Assembly (NCBI GenBank): GCA_018335875.1
Contig: JAGXRN010000071.1
Location: 1-32,853 of the forward strand
DNA from: Dethiobacter sp.
Lineage (GTDB): Bacteria > Bacillota > Dethiobacteria > Dethiobacterales > Dethiobacteraceae
Length of the DNA: 32,853 nucleotides
Reading direction: 5' to 3'
Shown: in pieces, positions 7,973 to 16,970 of the stretch
How the letters are laid out: each line of letters begins with the position of its first letter
Position numbering within the stretch: the stretch's first letter is position 1
Made by a program: the position numbers and the translations under genes
Notes under the pieces: generated by a model
What the model saw: the letters and a program-made list of their open reading frames with translations, nothing else
The model's database searches: none
What the model was told of the DNA's origin: nothing

Positions 7973-9196
7973 ATGCAAAAGAAGCATAGGCTTTCTGCAA
8001 TTTTAATGGTTATTGCTATGTTACTGGCCATATCAATTGGCGGGTGCGGGAAAGCAAAAGATCCGGCTCCAACACCGGTTGGGGGAAAAACAGAGGTCTT
8101 AAAATTTGGTATTATAAGTTATTTAACCGGGCCTGCTGCTCCATGGGGTATTCCCAACTATCGCTCTATTTCTATGGGTGCTTGGAAGGTTAACGAAAAA
8201 GGCGGCTTTAAAGTGGGAGACACTACTTATACCTGGGATGTCGTTGTTTATGACTCCAAGTATATCCCTGCTGAAGGCGTGAGTGCCCTCAACAGGTTCA
8301 TCTACGATGATAAGGGACAATTTATAGCCATTGGAGGGGGAGCTGTAGTTGCAGCAGGGCTGCCGCTTCTCAAAGAAAATGAAATACTTTCGCTGAATTT
8401 TGCCGGCGGTGGAAGCATGATTACCAACCCGGGTAATCCACTTGTGTTTAGATACAATCCAAGTATCGAGGTGATGTATGCTTCTTTCCTCTCCTATCTG
8501 CAAAAGAACGAAAATGTAAAAACGTTCGCAGTTATTAACCCTGATGATGAAACAGGGCAAAGCGGTGCTGAAGCGGCCAGGCTGATAGCTGGCCAGTTAG
8601 GAATGACCATTGTTGCTGAGGAGTACTTTGAGCGGGGTACTGCGGAACTCAGTCCACTGCTCACCAGGGTGATCGCTTCCAATCCGGATCTTATTGAAAC
8701 AAGCTATACCGACCCCGCCACTTCCGCCCTCATATTAAAGCAGGCCAGGGAGCTTGGATACAAAGGAACCATCCTTCTTAGCTGGGGGCCTGATCCGCGG
8801 CAGGTTATCCAAATAGCAGGTGTACATGCTAACGGTGCTTACTTGGCGATAGCCGGGCCGGAAGAACCGCAGAATTCTGCCCAGCAGGAAATTTATACCA
8901 GGTTTATTGAAAGGTGGCCTGCAAAAGAATTTGATCCCAACATCTGGCCTCATACAGAGCTGGTGCCTGCTCTAACCGCTGCCATAGAAAAAGCTCAAAG
9001 CTTTGACCCTTATAAAATTGCCGAAGTCCTGGAAAGTCAGGAATGGGATTCTCCCGCCGGCACACTGGCTTTTGGTGGAAGCAAAGTATTTGGTATTAAG
9101 CGGCAGTTGTTATGGCCGATGACTGCGTACCAGGTTAAAGACGGCAAACCGGTTTTTATTGAAACATTTGAGGTTCCAAGAGAAATTCTAGATTAA
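7973..9196 (+). CDS. ABC importer substrate-binding lipoprotein (LivK-type), copy 1
   Basis: A 407-residue periplasmic-binding-protein family 1 (Leu/Ile/Val-BP-like) lipoprotein. A basic N-terminus and hydrophobic segment lead to the lipobox ISIGGC with the lipidated cysteine at 25, then a mature domain starting VLKFGIISYLTGPAAPWG. It captures the substrate outside the membrane and delivers it to the permeases encoded downstream. An ATG with GGAGGGAGG about 9 nt upstream fixes the start. It is first in the operon behind the sigma-54 promoter. A paralogue of identical length is at 12988. Family members bind branched amino acids, amides, short-chain carboxylates or aromatic acids, so the ligand is open; nearby acyl-CoA genes favour a carboxylate. 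Confidence 0.93.
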   Translation: MQKKHRLSAILMVIAMLLAISIGGCGKAKDPAPTPVGGKTEVLKFGIISYLTGPAAPWGIPNYRSISMGAWKVNEKGGFKVGDTTYTWDVVVYDSKYIPAEGVSALNRFIYDDKGQFIAIGGGAVVAAGLPLLKENEILSLNFAGGGSMITNPGNPLVFRYNPSIEVMYASFLSYLQKNENVKTFAVINPDDETGQSGAEAARLIAGQLGMTIVAEEYFERGTAELSPLLTRVIASNPDLIETSYTDPATSALILKQARELGYKGTILLSWGPDPRQVIQIAGVHANGAYLAIAGPEEPQNSAQQEIYTRFIERWPAKEFDPNIWPHTELVPALTAAIEKAQSFDPYKIAEVLESQEWDSPAGTLAFGGSKVFGIKRQLLWPMTAYQVKDGKPVFIETFEVPREILD

Positions 9197-9214
9197 GTAA
9201 TCAAAGGGTAAATA

Positions 9215-9347
9215 AGCAGATAGTGTCCTGTCAGGTAAGTTGTAAGGCAATGATTACCAGCGAGACATTTAAACTGACAGGCACTATCTTTGCTAAACGG
9301 TAAGCCTGGTAACAGCGGCTGTCAGATAGGGTCTGACCTGCCAGCTG
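9215..9347 (+). ncRNA. Double hairpin after livK copy 1
   Basis: Hairpin A: 9218-9234 pairs with 9274-9289 (16 bp, one bulged T), extended by AGC/GCT at 9215-9217/9292-9294. Hairpin B: 9313-9325 pairs with 9333-9347 with small bulges. Both lie between the binding-protein gene and the permease gene. The same pair follows livK copy 2, with compensatory changes. A likely role is to stabilise the livK message or attenuate transcription so that binding protein exceeds permease. No long T run follows, so full termination is unlikely. Confidence 0.6.
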
Positions 9348-9394
9348 AATAAGTGGTAATAATCTTTTTAATTAATTTAATAAGGATGGGATAT

Positions 9395-10279
9395 ATGTCA
9401 TTAGGACAAATAATTCTGCAGACCTTCGTTAACGGCGTTATGTCGTCGATGGTGCTAATCCTGATTGCTTCCGGGCTATGCCTTATTTTTGGAATTATGC
9501 GCGTTGTGAATTTTGCCCATGGTGAATTCTATATGCTGGGCGGCTTTGGTGCCTGGCTGCTGTTTGGACAGCAGCTTCTTCCCATTGAGTCAAGTGTGCT
9601 CCGCTATGTCGTAGCCGTAATGATCACCATGATGGTAGTGGCCTTAATGGGTATTTTAGTGGAGAGGTATCTTTTCCGGCCCTTTCGTGGAGATATCCGA
9701 GCCACCATCATTGTCGGCACCGGCGTAATGTACATTCTCCAGGCAACCACACTGGTAGGGTTTGGGATTAGGGACAAAGCCTTTGGTTCACCTTTCAGTG
9801 GCGCGGTAAGAATCAGTGGTGTCTCTATCTCCCAGGAGAGGTTGGCTGTGGTTATATTTGGCGCCATTTTCACCACAATTATGTATTTTTTTATTCAGAA
9901 GACAAAACTGGGGTTATCCATGAGAGCGGTAGCTCAGGATGAGGAAGCAGCTTCCCTCCAGGGCATAAATATCAGCAAAACCTTCTCTCTGGCCATGGGT
10001 ATAGGTATTGCCATGGCAGCAGCGGGAGGGGCCCTGATGGCTCCAATATATTATGTGAACCCGTATATGGGAGTAGAGCCAATCATGAAAGCCTTTGTTG
10101 TAATTATCCTGGGAGGGATGGGCAGCCTCCCGGGAACGGTGATTGGTGGATTCATCGTAGGATTTATAGAAAGTTTTGCTTCAACATTTATAAGTCCTCA
10201 CGTTGCGTTGATGATAGTGTTTCTATTATTGATCGTAGTATTAATTGTAAGGCCGGGGGGGATATTTGGCCGTGAATAA
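9395..10279 (+). CDS. livH: ABC importer permease, LivH family
   Basis: A 294-residue inner-membrane permease of the branched-chain amino acid importer family, with about eight hydrophobic segments. Family features include LIFGIMRVVNFAHGEFYMLG near the N-terminus, GLSMRAVAQDEEAASLQGIN in the coupling region contacting the ATPases, and GGMGSLPGTVIGGFIVG near the C-terminus. ATG at 9395 is chosen because AAGGA lies 8 nt upstream; a GTG at 9353 and an ATG at 9386 are less well placed. It overlaps the next permease gene. The operon supplies all five expected subunits. Confidence 0.92.
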   Translation: MSLGQIILQTFVNGVMSSMVLILIASGLCLIFGIMRVVNFAHGEFYMLGGFGAWLLFGQQLLPIESSVLRYVVAVMITMMVVALMGILVERYLFRPFRGDIRATIIVGTGVMYILQATTLVGFGIRDKAFGSPFSGAVRISGVSISQERLAVVIFGAIFTTIMYFFIQKTKLGLSMRAVAQDEEAASLQGINISKTFSLAMGIGIAMAAAGGALMAPIYYVNPYMGVEPIMKAFVVIILGGMGSLPGTVIGGFIVGFIESFASTFISPHVALMIVFLLLIVVLIVRPGGIFGRE

Positions 10280-11279
10280 GCTTAACAATAAAGGTTTTGT
10301 TTTATTTCTATTTCTTGTGGTCATCGCTTTTCTCGCGCCGCTGGTAATAACAAACTCCTACACACTCCATATACTTATTACGATTTTTATTTGGAGCATG
10401 CTCACACTGGGGATACGCCTTATCATGCTGGTGGGACATCTAAACGCAGCGCAAGCCGGTATTTTTGGGATGGGAGCCTATGCATCTGCTTTGCTGGCAA
10501 TTAGACTGGACTTGAGTTTCTGGCTGGCTTTACCGCTGGCAGGTATCTTCTGCGCTTTGCTGGCCATACCAATCGGCTACCCCACACTCAGAATTAAGGG
10601 AACCTACTTTGTTATGGCAACATTTGCCCTGACTGAGGTATTCCGTATGATCTGGATGAGGTGGTCAGGCTTGTTTGGCGGGCCCAGAGGGATATCCGGC
10701 ATTCCAAGACCTGATGCTATAAATTTTTTATGGCTTAACATTCGATTTGTGGGCAAGGTACCATTTTATTACCTGGGCCTTATCCTGATGCTTATTACAA
10801 TCATTTTCATGTACCGTATAGATAACTCCAGGATAGGCAAGACCTTTCGCTGCATCCCCCAGGCTGAACTGCTGGCTGAATGTATCGGCATTAATATTTT
10901 AAAGCATAAAGTTATTGCACTGGTCATAGGCTCTTTTTTTGCCGGTATGGCCGGGTCCTTCTATGCCCATTACTCTACCTATATCAGTCCTTGGGACTAC
11001 ACATGGATGAAATCAACTCAAATGCTGATGTATGCGGTTGTGGGAGGTACGTCTGCCGTTGCAGGTCCGGTGCTTGGAAGTTTTGTTCTAATTGGCCTTG
11101 AAGAATGGCTAAGGCCGCTACAGGAGTATGTACCCATATTCACGGGGGTCATCTTGATTCTTGTTTTGCGCTTCCTCCCTGGAGGATTGCTATCTATTCC
11201 TGAAAAAGTCAGCGGCTTGACTAAAAAAGAAGGATTTATAACCATTCCCAAACGTATTCGCGCTTTTACAAAGAGGTGA
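10272..11279 (+). CDS. livM: ABC importer permease, LivM family
   Basis: A 335-residue multi-spanning permease, partner of Liv[21 protein letters not shown] and [20 protein letters not shown] are typical of LivM, as is [20 protein letters not shown] in the ATPase-contact loop. GTG at 10272 has a G-rich ribosome site about 10 nt upstream and overlaps the livH stop by 8 nt; a TTG at 10266 is possible. Bases 10630-10646 and 10924-11152 recur downstream at 14384-14629, the latter with no visible mismatch. Confidence 0.92.
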   Translation: MNKLNNKGFVLFLFLVVIAFLAPLVITNSYTLHILITIFIWSMLTLGIRLIMLVGHLNAAQAGIFGMGAYASALLAIRLDLSFWLALPLAGIFCALLAIPIGYPTLRIKGTYFVMATFALTEVFRMIWMRWSGLFGGPRGISGIPRPDAINFLWLNIRFVGKVPFYYLGLILMLITIIFMYRIDNSRIGKTFRCIPQAELLAECIGINILKHKVIALVIGSFFAGMAGSFYAHYSTYISPWDYTWMKSTQMLMYAVVGGTSAVAGPVLGSFVLIGLEEWLRPLQEYVPIFTGVILILVLRFLPGGLLSIPEKVSGLTKKEGFITIPKRIRAFTKR

Positions 11280-11284
11280 ACAAA

Positions 11285-12076
11285 ATGCAAAATAATAACA
11301 AAGTTATCTTGGAACTTAAAAATTTAACTAAAATATTTGGGGGCCTGAGCGCGGTTGAAGATGTAAGCCTAAGAGTAAACAGTGGGGAAATTATGGGCCT
11401 GATCGGGCCAAATGGCGCCGGCAAGACTACGCTATTCAACCTGGTTAGCGGAGTTATGAAAGAAACCAGGGGAAATGTTTTCTTTCAAAATGAAGATGTA
11501 ACAGAATTTAGCCCGAATCAATTGGTAAAAAAGGGCCTGATACGGACTTTTCAGGGGAACGTTCACTTTAAGAACTCCACAGTTATTGATAATGTACTGA
11601 TGGGATGCCATGTCCAGACCAAGGTCAGTTTCTTTGGTTCGCTGTTTAATACTCGTTATACTTGCAGCAGGGAGAGTGAACTGTTAAAGAGTGCCATAGA
11701 TATAATAGATTTCCTGGGGCTGACAGAATATCGTAATGAATTGGCAAAAAACCTGCCCCATGGTTATCAGAGAGCGCTGGGGATTGCCATAGCCCTGGCT
11801 TCGGACCCCAAGTTTCTTATGCTTGATGAACCGGCAGCCGGGATGAATGCAGAAGAAACCGAGACCTTAATGGATATGCTCCGGCAGATTAGAAAGGAAA
11901 AAGGGATTACAATATTACTGGTGGAGCATGACATGAAGATGGTTATGGGAATATGTGACCGCATAGCAGTACTCAACTTCGGCAAAAAAATTGCCGAGGG
12001 AATACCGGAGCAGATTAGAGCAAACCAAGATGTGATCGAAGCCTACTTAGGGGTGGAGGATGATGAAATTGCTTGA
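11285..12076 (+). CDS. livG: ABC importer ATPase, LivG family
   Basis: A 263-residue ATP-binding subunit. Walker A is GPNGAGKTT at 41-49, Walker B is FLMLDEP with the Asp-Glu near 180-181, and the switch histidine is in VEHDMK. The signature segment reads [12 protein letters not shown] where family members usually have LSxGQQ, a mild departure that still keeps the glycine. ATG at 11285 follows AGAGGTGA; a GTG at 11276 overlapping the livM stop is the alternative. It hydrolyses ATP on the inner face of the membrane with LivF to drive uptake. Confidence 0.92.
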   Translation: MQNNNKVILELKNLTKIFGGLSAVEDVSLRVNSGEIMGLIGPNGAGKTTLFNLVSGVMKETRGNVFFQNEDVTEFSPNQLVKKGLIRTFQGNVHFKNSTVIDNVLMGCHVQTKVSFFGSLFNTRYTCSRESELLKSAIDIIDFLGLTEYRNELAKNLPHGYQRALGIAIALASDPKFLMLDEPAAGMNAEETETLMDMLRQIRKEKGITILLVEHDMKMVMGICDRIAVLNFGKKIAEGIPEQIRANQDVIEAYLGVEDDEIA

Positions 12077-12773
12077 AGTCAAAAATATTGTCGTTCACTA
12101 TGAGAAGGCCGAGGCAGTAAAAGGGATATCTTTTCAGGTAGAAGAGGGCACAGTAGTTTCTTTAATCGGTTCCAACGGGGCGGGTAAGACAACTGTACTC
12201 AGGACCATCTCCGGTTTAAAAAAGAGTACCGCAGGAGAGATCTGGTTTAACGGGAAGAGGATAGATAAACTCCCACCGCAGGAAATCGTCAAGGCAGGTA
12301 TCGCTCACTGCCCTGAGGGAAGAAGGCTTTTCCCCCAAATGTCGGTGCTTGACAACCTCCGGACTGCTGCCTTCCTGCGCAATGATAAAGAAGAAATTAA
12401 AAAGGACATAGATGAGGTTTTTCAGCGTTTTCCCATCTTGGGGAAACGCCAGCAACAGTATGCTGGAACTCTAAGCGGCGGGGAGCAGCAAATGCTGGCT
12501 ATTGCCCGGGCCCTTATCAGCAGGCCTGCGCTGCTTATAATGGATGAACCCTCACTGGGACTGGCTCCGTTGATAGTTAAAGAAATCGGCGTCATCATAA
12601 GAGATATCCATAAACGGGGTGTGACAATTCTTCTTGTTGAGCAAAATGCCCAGTTAGCGCTCAAGCTGGCTGACAGAGGTTATGTAATGGAAGTAGGTAA
12701 AATTACACTGGAAGGTAATAATAAGGAATTGCTGAGTAACGGCTACGTTAAAAAAGCTTATCTTGGTGGGTAA
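12063..12773 (+). CDS. livF: ABC importer ATPase, LivF family
   Basis: A 236-residue ATP-binding subunit, partner of LivG. Walker A GSNGAGKTT, the LivF-typical PEGRRLFPQMSVLDNL, an intact LSGGEQQMLAIARAL signature, Walker B LLIMDEPSLGLAP and VEQN switch are all present. It overlaps the end of livG by 14 bp, indicating translational coupling. Two adjacent ATGs (12060, 12063) are possible; 12063 sits better behind the GGGGTGG ribosome site. It is the last of the contiguous importer genes before the second binding protein. Confidence 0.93.
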   Translation: MKLLEVKNIVVHYEKAEAVKGISFQVEEGTVVSLIGSNGAGKTTVLRTISGLKKSTAGEIWFNGKRIDKLPPQEIVKAGIAHCPEGRRLFPQMSVLDNLRTAAFLRNDKEEIKKDIDEVFQRFPILGKRQQQYAGTLSGGEQQMLAIARALISRPALLIMDEPSLGLAPLIVKEIGVIIRDIHKRGVTILLVEQNAQLALKLADRGYVMEVGKITLEGNNKELLSNGYVKKAYLGG

Positions 12774-12838
12774 AAGATATCATTAAAATGTGCTTCAAGA
12801 TAAAATGACGATTATGGTTCTCATACGGAAGGAGGGCG

Positions 12839-12880
12839 ATGGCACTAAAAAAAGAAGGAAAGGCAGGAGGGTACTTATAA
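12839..12880 (+). other. 13-codon ORF with strong ribosome site
   Basis: GGAAGGAGGGCG lies immediately before ATG at 12839, which opens a 13-residue frame (MALKKEGKAGGYL). It occupies the 214-bp gap between livF and livK copy 2. It may be a leader peptide or the surviving 5-prime end of a deleted gene; no homologue is recognised. Confidence 0.25.
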
Positions 12881-12987
12881 AGAGAGTCCAGAGGGAATTT
12901 TATAGGTTATTCTAGATGGTAGTATGCGAAGGTTAAAAAATCTCTTACAAAAACTGTTACCAGCTTTATTTAGGAGGAGGAAAAAAT

Positions 12988-14211
12988 ATGAAAAGACAAC
13001 TAAGGCTTGTTGTAACTTTAATTATTGTTGTGATGTTAGTGGCTGTATCAATTAGTGGCTGCGGGAGAGCAAAAGATCCGGTTCCAACGCCGGGAGAGGG
13101 GAAAGTCGAGACTCTTAAATTTGGTATTATCAGCTTCCTGACCGGACCCGCTGCGCCGTGGGGTATTCCCAACTCCCGCTCTATTAACCTGGGGGCCTGG
13201 AAGGTTAATGACCAAGGCGGCTTTAAAGTGGGAGACACTACTTATAAGTGGGATGTTGTAGTTTATGACTCCAAGTATGTTCCTGCTGAAGGCGTGAGCG
13301 CCCTCAACAGGTTTATCTACGACGATAAAGGAAAATTTGTAGCCATTGGAGGCGGTTCTGTGGTTGCAGCCAGCCTTCAGCTTCTCAAAGAAAACGAAAT
13401 ACTTTCCCTGAACTTTGCCGGTGGTGGAAAGATGATTACCAACCCTGGTAATCCACTTGTCTTTAGATACAACCCAAGCATCGAAATAATGTATGCTACT
13501 TTCATCCCCTACCTGCAAAAGAACGAAAATATAAAAACGATGGCAGTTATTAACCCTGATGATGAAACCGGGCAAAGCGGCGCTGAGGCAGCCAGGCTGG
13601 TAGCTGACCAGTTTGGAGTAACCATTGTTGCTGAGGAGTATTTTGAGCGGGGAACTGCGGAGCTAAGTCCACTGCTTACCAAGGTGATGGCTGCCAATCC
13701 GGACCTTATTGAGACAAGCTATACCGATCCAGCCACTTCCGCCCTCATATTGAAGCAGGCCAGGGAGCTTGGATATAAAGGGACCATCCTGCTTAGCTGG
13801 GGACCTGATCCAAAACAGGTTATCCAAATAGCAGGTGCGCACGCTGAGGGGGCTTATATGGCTTTAGCAGGACCGCAAGAACCACAGAATTCTGCTCAGC
13901 AGGAAATCTATACAAGGTTTGTTGCAAGGTGGCCTGTAGGCGAATTTGATCCCAACATCTGGCACCTTACAGAAGTAATACCTGCTTTAACCAAAGCAAT
14001 AGTAGAAACACAAAGCTTTGACCCCAATGTGCTTGCTCAAAAATTGGAAAATATGGAGTGGGACTCTCCTGCCGGCACACTGGCTTTTGGTGGAAGCAAA
14101 GTATTTGGTATTAAGCGGCAGTTGTTATGGCCGATGACTGCGTATCAGGTTAGAGGCGGAAAGCCGGTTTTTGTCGGAACATGGCAAGTCCCGGCTGGGA
14201 TTTTGGATTAA
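12988..14211 (+). CDS. ABC importer substrate-binding lipoprotein (LivK-type), copy 2
   Basis: A 407-residue paralogue of the protein at 7973, the same length and by eye about four in five residues identical, including a near-identical C-terminal half. The lipobox is SISGC with cysteine 25. An AGGAGGAGG site precedes the ATG. Differences are concentrated in the signal peptide and scattered surface positions, so the two may bind overlapping or slightly different ligands for one LivHMGF channel. No sigma-54 promoter was found in front of it. The same double hairpin follows as after copy 1, showing that gene plus 3-prime region were duplicated together. Confidence 0.93.
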   Translation: MKRQLRLVVTLIIVVMLVAVSISGCGRAKDPVPTPGEGKVETLKFGIISFLTGPAAPWGIPNSRSINLGAWKVNDQGGFKVGDTTYKWDVVVYDSKYVPAEGVSALNRFIYDDKGKFVAIGGGSVVAASLQLLKENEILSLNFAGGGKMITNPGNPLVFRYNPSIEIMYATFIPYLQKNENIKTMAVINPDDETGQSGAEAARLVADQFGVTIVAEEYFERGTAELSPLLTKVMAANPDLIETSYTDPATSALILKQARELGYKGTILLSWGPDPKQVIQIAGAHAEGAYMALAGPQEPQNSAQQEIYTRFVARWPVGEFDPNIWHLTEVIPALTKAIVETQSFDPNVLAQKLENMEWDSPAGTLAFGGSKVFGIKRQLLWPMTAYQVRGGKPVFVGTWQVPAGILD

Positions 14212-14234
14212 CATTACAGAAGTAAAAAAAAAAC

Positions 14235-14366
14235 AGCTAGTGCTCTGTCAGGTAAGTTGTAAAGTAAAATTACTACTTGCGGAATATTTAAACTGGCAGG
14301 GCACTAGCTTTGCTTAACCGTAAGCCTGGGAATAACGGCGGGCAGGTAGCTCTGACATGCCCGCCG
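14235..14366 (+). ncRNA. Double hairpin after livK copy 2
   Basis: Hairpin A: 14235-14251 pairs with 14293-14309 over 17 bp including two G-U pairs. Hairpin B: CGGCGGGCA (14336-14344) pairs perfectly with TGCCCGCCG (14358-14366). Against copy 1 (9215-9347) the third stem pair changes from A-T to C-G with both sides altered, and hairpin B is rebuilt with different bases, while the loop GTAAGTTGTAA is retained. This points to selected RNA structure. Confidence 0.62.
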
Positions 14367-14370
14367 ATAA

Positions 14371-14629
14371 GTGGTAATAATCTTGACTGAGGTATTCCGT
14401 TCATAGGCTCTTTTTTTGCCGGTATGGCCGGGTCCTTCTATGCCCATTACTCTACCTATATCAGTCCTTGGGACTACACATGGATGAAATCAACTCAAAT
14501 GCTGATGTATGCGGTTGTGGGAGGTACGTCTGCCGTTGCAGGTCCGGTGCTTGGAAGTTTTGTTCTAATTGGCCTTGAAGAATGGCTAAGGCCGCTACAG
14601 GAGTATGTACCCATATTCACGGGGGTCAT
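14371..14629 (+). pseudogene. livH/livM fragment mosaic
   Basis: Short pieces of the upstream operon joined end to end: 14368-14384 matches the DNA before livH (9349-9366), 14384-14400 matches livM 10630-10646, and 14401-14629 repeats livM 10924-11152 without a visible mismatch. Relative to livM, 277 bp are missing at the 14400/14401 joint, which breaks the frame. It encodes no functional permease. The exact identity suggests very recent copying or gene conversion, in contrast to the diverged livK copies. Confidence 0.85.
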
Positions 14630-14760
14630 AGATGCATGGACAAAACTAACAGATTCTTTAACATGCGAAGCAAGCTATGATTAACGGACCATACCGGGTA
14701 TTCCTGTATGTCTCCTGAGAAAATAAAGTTCGGTAAGATCTGCGATGGATTGACGGGCCC
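14630..14760 (+). pseudogene. Acyl-CoA ligase fragment
   Basis: Fused directly to the livM fragment. The translation AWTKLTDSLTCEASY matches the SWSKLTESIVCEASYG segment of the ligase at 541, and after a small frameshift continues as HTGYSCMSPEKIKFGKIC against HTGDTYMPTDKIKFGKIC. This is the middle (adenylate-motif region) of a related but diverged CoA ligase; both ends are gone. Confidence 0.8.
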
Positions 14761-14801
14761 GGAAACGTTGGAGAAATGAGGCACTTGAAAGGAGGCTCGA
14801 T

Positions 14802-15736
14802 GTGGATAGTGCAAACTTAAACTATATGCCTGTTAAAGGTTATTTTTCTATTGTAATTGCTGCTATATTAATGGGTTCAGGTGGAATCGTTGGTACTGTG
14901 TTATTTAATTTGGGCTTAGAACCCCTTGATGTGGTAACCTTAAGATTCTCTACAGCAGCGCTGGTTTTAGCTATAATTTTGGCCTGTGTAAAAAAGGAGT
15001 CTTTTAGGATAGAAAAAAAAGACATTTTACTTTTAATGCTAGCCGCTTTTTTGGGTATTACTTCACTGTTTAGCCTGTTTTTCTATGCAGTACAGCAGAC
15101 TAATGTGGCTTCGGCTTCTATTCTTGTTTATACTGCGCCGGCATTTATTGTCATTATTTCTTATTACAAGTTAAAAGAGCCATTGTCATTAGTAAAAGTT
15201 ATAAGCTTGTTTCTTACTTTTCTTGGTTGCTTTTTGATTTCAGGGGGATATAATTTTAAAATTCTGCAATTTAACTTACTCGGGTATGCCGCGGGCGTAG
15301 GAGCAGGTTTAAGTTATGCTATTTATGTAGTGATAACAAAATTATTGCTTACAAAATACTCGCAATGGACTCTTTTGCTCTACAGCCTTCTTTTTGGCAG
15401 CAGCTTTTTGTTAGTGTTAAAGCCACCATGGAGATTGCTTAACAGAGGGTTTCCCACTGAAGTTTGGGTTATTACAGTATATATGGCCCTGGTTATAACA
15501 TTACTGGCGTTTTCTCTAATATGGCAGGGCTAAGGCAGATAGAGGCCGGTAAGGTGGGAATTATTGCAACAGTTGAACCATTGTCTGCAGCACTACTCTC
15601 TTTTTTATTCCTGCAGCAGTCTTTAAATAACTGGCAATTATTTGGCTTTGCCCTGATATTGATTTCTGTCATTCTGTTATCTATGCCTGGTGCAGTTACA
15701 GGAAGGCGTGTCATCTTAAAGAATGTAGCTCCCTGA
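14802..15736 (+). pseudogene. EamA/DMT-family transporter, single frameshift
   Basis: A ten-segment drug/metabolite (EamA) transporter split between two frames. The first frame runs from GTG 14802 (AAAGGAGG 6 nt upstream) to a stop at 15533; the second continues from about 15515 to 15736 with MAGLRQIEAGKVGIIATVEP and LSAALLSFLFL, the conserved EamA C-terminal repeat. One missing base near 15520 would restore about 311 residues. It is either a recent inactivation or a sequencing error. The intact form would export or import small metabolites; substrate unknown. Confidence 0.85.
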
Positions 15737-15792
15737 TTCTTAATTGGATTTATTTACTATAAGAAGGAGGAGGTAGGCAAACTTAAGTTTAG

Positions 15793-15858
15793 ATGGTTTA
15801 TGCCAGCTGGACAGAATTTGTTAAACAAAATCAAAATGAGAAAGGGATGGTAACATGA
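15793..15858 (+). other. 21-codon ORF overlapping the Fe-S protein start
   Basis: ATG at 15793 opens MVYASWTEFVKQNQNEKGMVT and stops at an ATGA overlap with the next gene. A strong GGAGGAGG lies about 20 nt upstream, too far for a normal start. It could be a coupled leader peptide or chance. Confidence 0.18.
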
Positions 15859-16913
15859 CAGTACAAGCGTACGAAAAATTAGCAGAAAAGATGGGTTTTT
15901 CCGACTCCAAAAGGCTGATTGCCGTATTGGAACACTCAATGAGCTCTGAGCAGGCTGTAATAGCTGATGCACTGCCGGGTTCTCCCGCAGAGGTCGCAGA
16001 AAAAACCGGGGTTGCTGTAGAAACTGTAAAGGCAGAACTGGAAGATTTATTTTTTAAAGGGGTAGTTTTCCCCAGGGGCAGCCTTGATAAAAGAGAGAAT
16101 TACCGTTTTGCCCGTGAGATTATACAACTACATGATGCTGTGCAGGCTTCGGGGCAGTTAGACCCAAAGAAAGATAAGCGCTTATTTGAGTTATGGCATG
16201 ATTTTTGTATCAATGAGATGTACCCACATCTTGTCCATTTTTCAAAAGCTCTTCCACAGGCTCCTGCCAGGGTAATTCCAGCCTATGAAGCGATAAAAGG
16301 TTTACCCGATGTACAACCATGGGAAAATTTTAAAGAAATACTGAAAGCTCAGTCTCTGATAGCTGTGACTCCCTGCTCCTGCCGCTTTCGTACCACTGCG
16401 ATCGAAGAGCATTGTGACTATTGTGATGAAGTTGGGGAATGGAAATGCATTCAGTTTGGTAAGGGGGCACAGTATGTAATTGAAAGGGGCTCCGGTAGGC
16501 AGATTAGCCTGGATGAAGCCCTGAAACTGGCTGATAAAGCAGAAGAGGAAGCACTTGTCCATATTGGTGCCTATGACAATAATATGCACTTTAACACCTC
16601 TTGCCAGTGCTGTAAGGATTGCTGCGAAATGTTTGTTGCCATGAATGAGAATGATGGTGACCTTAGTAGGATTTACGCTAAAAGCAGGTTTGCGGCCTTT
16701 GTGGCTGAAGAAGATTGCAATGGTTGTCAGAATTGCCTGGAAAGATGCCAGTTTGATGCTATTGATATGGTTCGCTCCGGCAAAAAGTACAAGGCTGTTG
16801 TTGATCTGGAAAAGTGTTATGGCTGCGGGGTTTGTGTCCTAAAATGCGATACAGGCGCTTTGACATTTAAAGCCATTCACCCACCTGAATATATCCCTGC
16901 TAAAAAGGGTTGA
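15855..16913 (+). CDS. Multi-cluster Fe-S protein with two C-terminal ferredoxin motifs
   Basis: A 352-residue cytoplasmic protein. Residues 1-100 look like a helical, winged-helix-like domain. The centre has CSC at 174-176, cysteines at 187, 190 and 198, then a cysteine-rich CQCCKDCC at 250-257, a pattern seen in uncharacterised ferredoxin-like proteins of anaerobes. The C-terminus has two 4Fe-4S motifs, C288/C291/C294/C298 and C321/C324/C327/C331. ATG at 15855 with AAAGGGATGG upstream. It opens the beta-oxidation-like operon and is a candidate electron carrier for the acyl-CoA dehydrogenase or the dehydratase-like flavoprotein (inference). No ETF genes are in the window. Confidence 0.75.
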   Translation: MTVQAYEKLAEKMGFSDSKRLIAVLEHSMSSEQAVIADALPGSPAEVAEKTGVAVETVKAELEDLFFKGVVFPRGSLDKRENYRFAREIIQLHDAVQASGQLDPKKDKRLFELWHDFCINEMYPHLVHFSKALPQAPARVIPAYEAIKGLPDVQPWENFKEILKAQSLIAVTPCSCRFRTTAIEEHCDYCDEVGEWKCIQFGKGAQYVIERGSGRQISLDEALKLADKAEEEALVHIGAYDNNMHFNTSCQCCKDCCEMFVAMNENDGDLSRIYAKSRFAAFVAEEDCNGCQNCLERCQFDAIDMVRSGKKYKAVVDLEKCYGCGVCVLKCDTGALTFKAIHPPEYIPAKKG

Positions 16914-16970
16914 GAGTATTAAAAAAAGCTGTTCTTAGGCGCTTACCCTAGGGGCAAAGGAGGTACTTAA

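Noticed and set aside
12842..12856. TGGCAC before livK copy 2 as a second sigma-54 promoter
   Set aside because: No TTGC element at the required spacing; GG-N10-GC is not met.
15464..15736. Separate small membrane protein after the EamA gene
   Set aside because: It is the C-terminal part of the same EamA protein displaced by a one-base frameshift.
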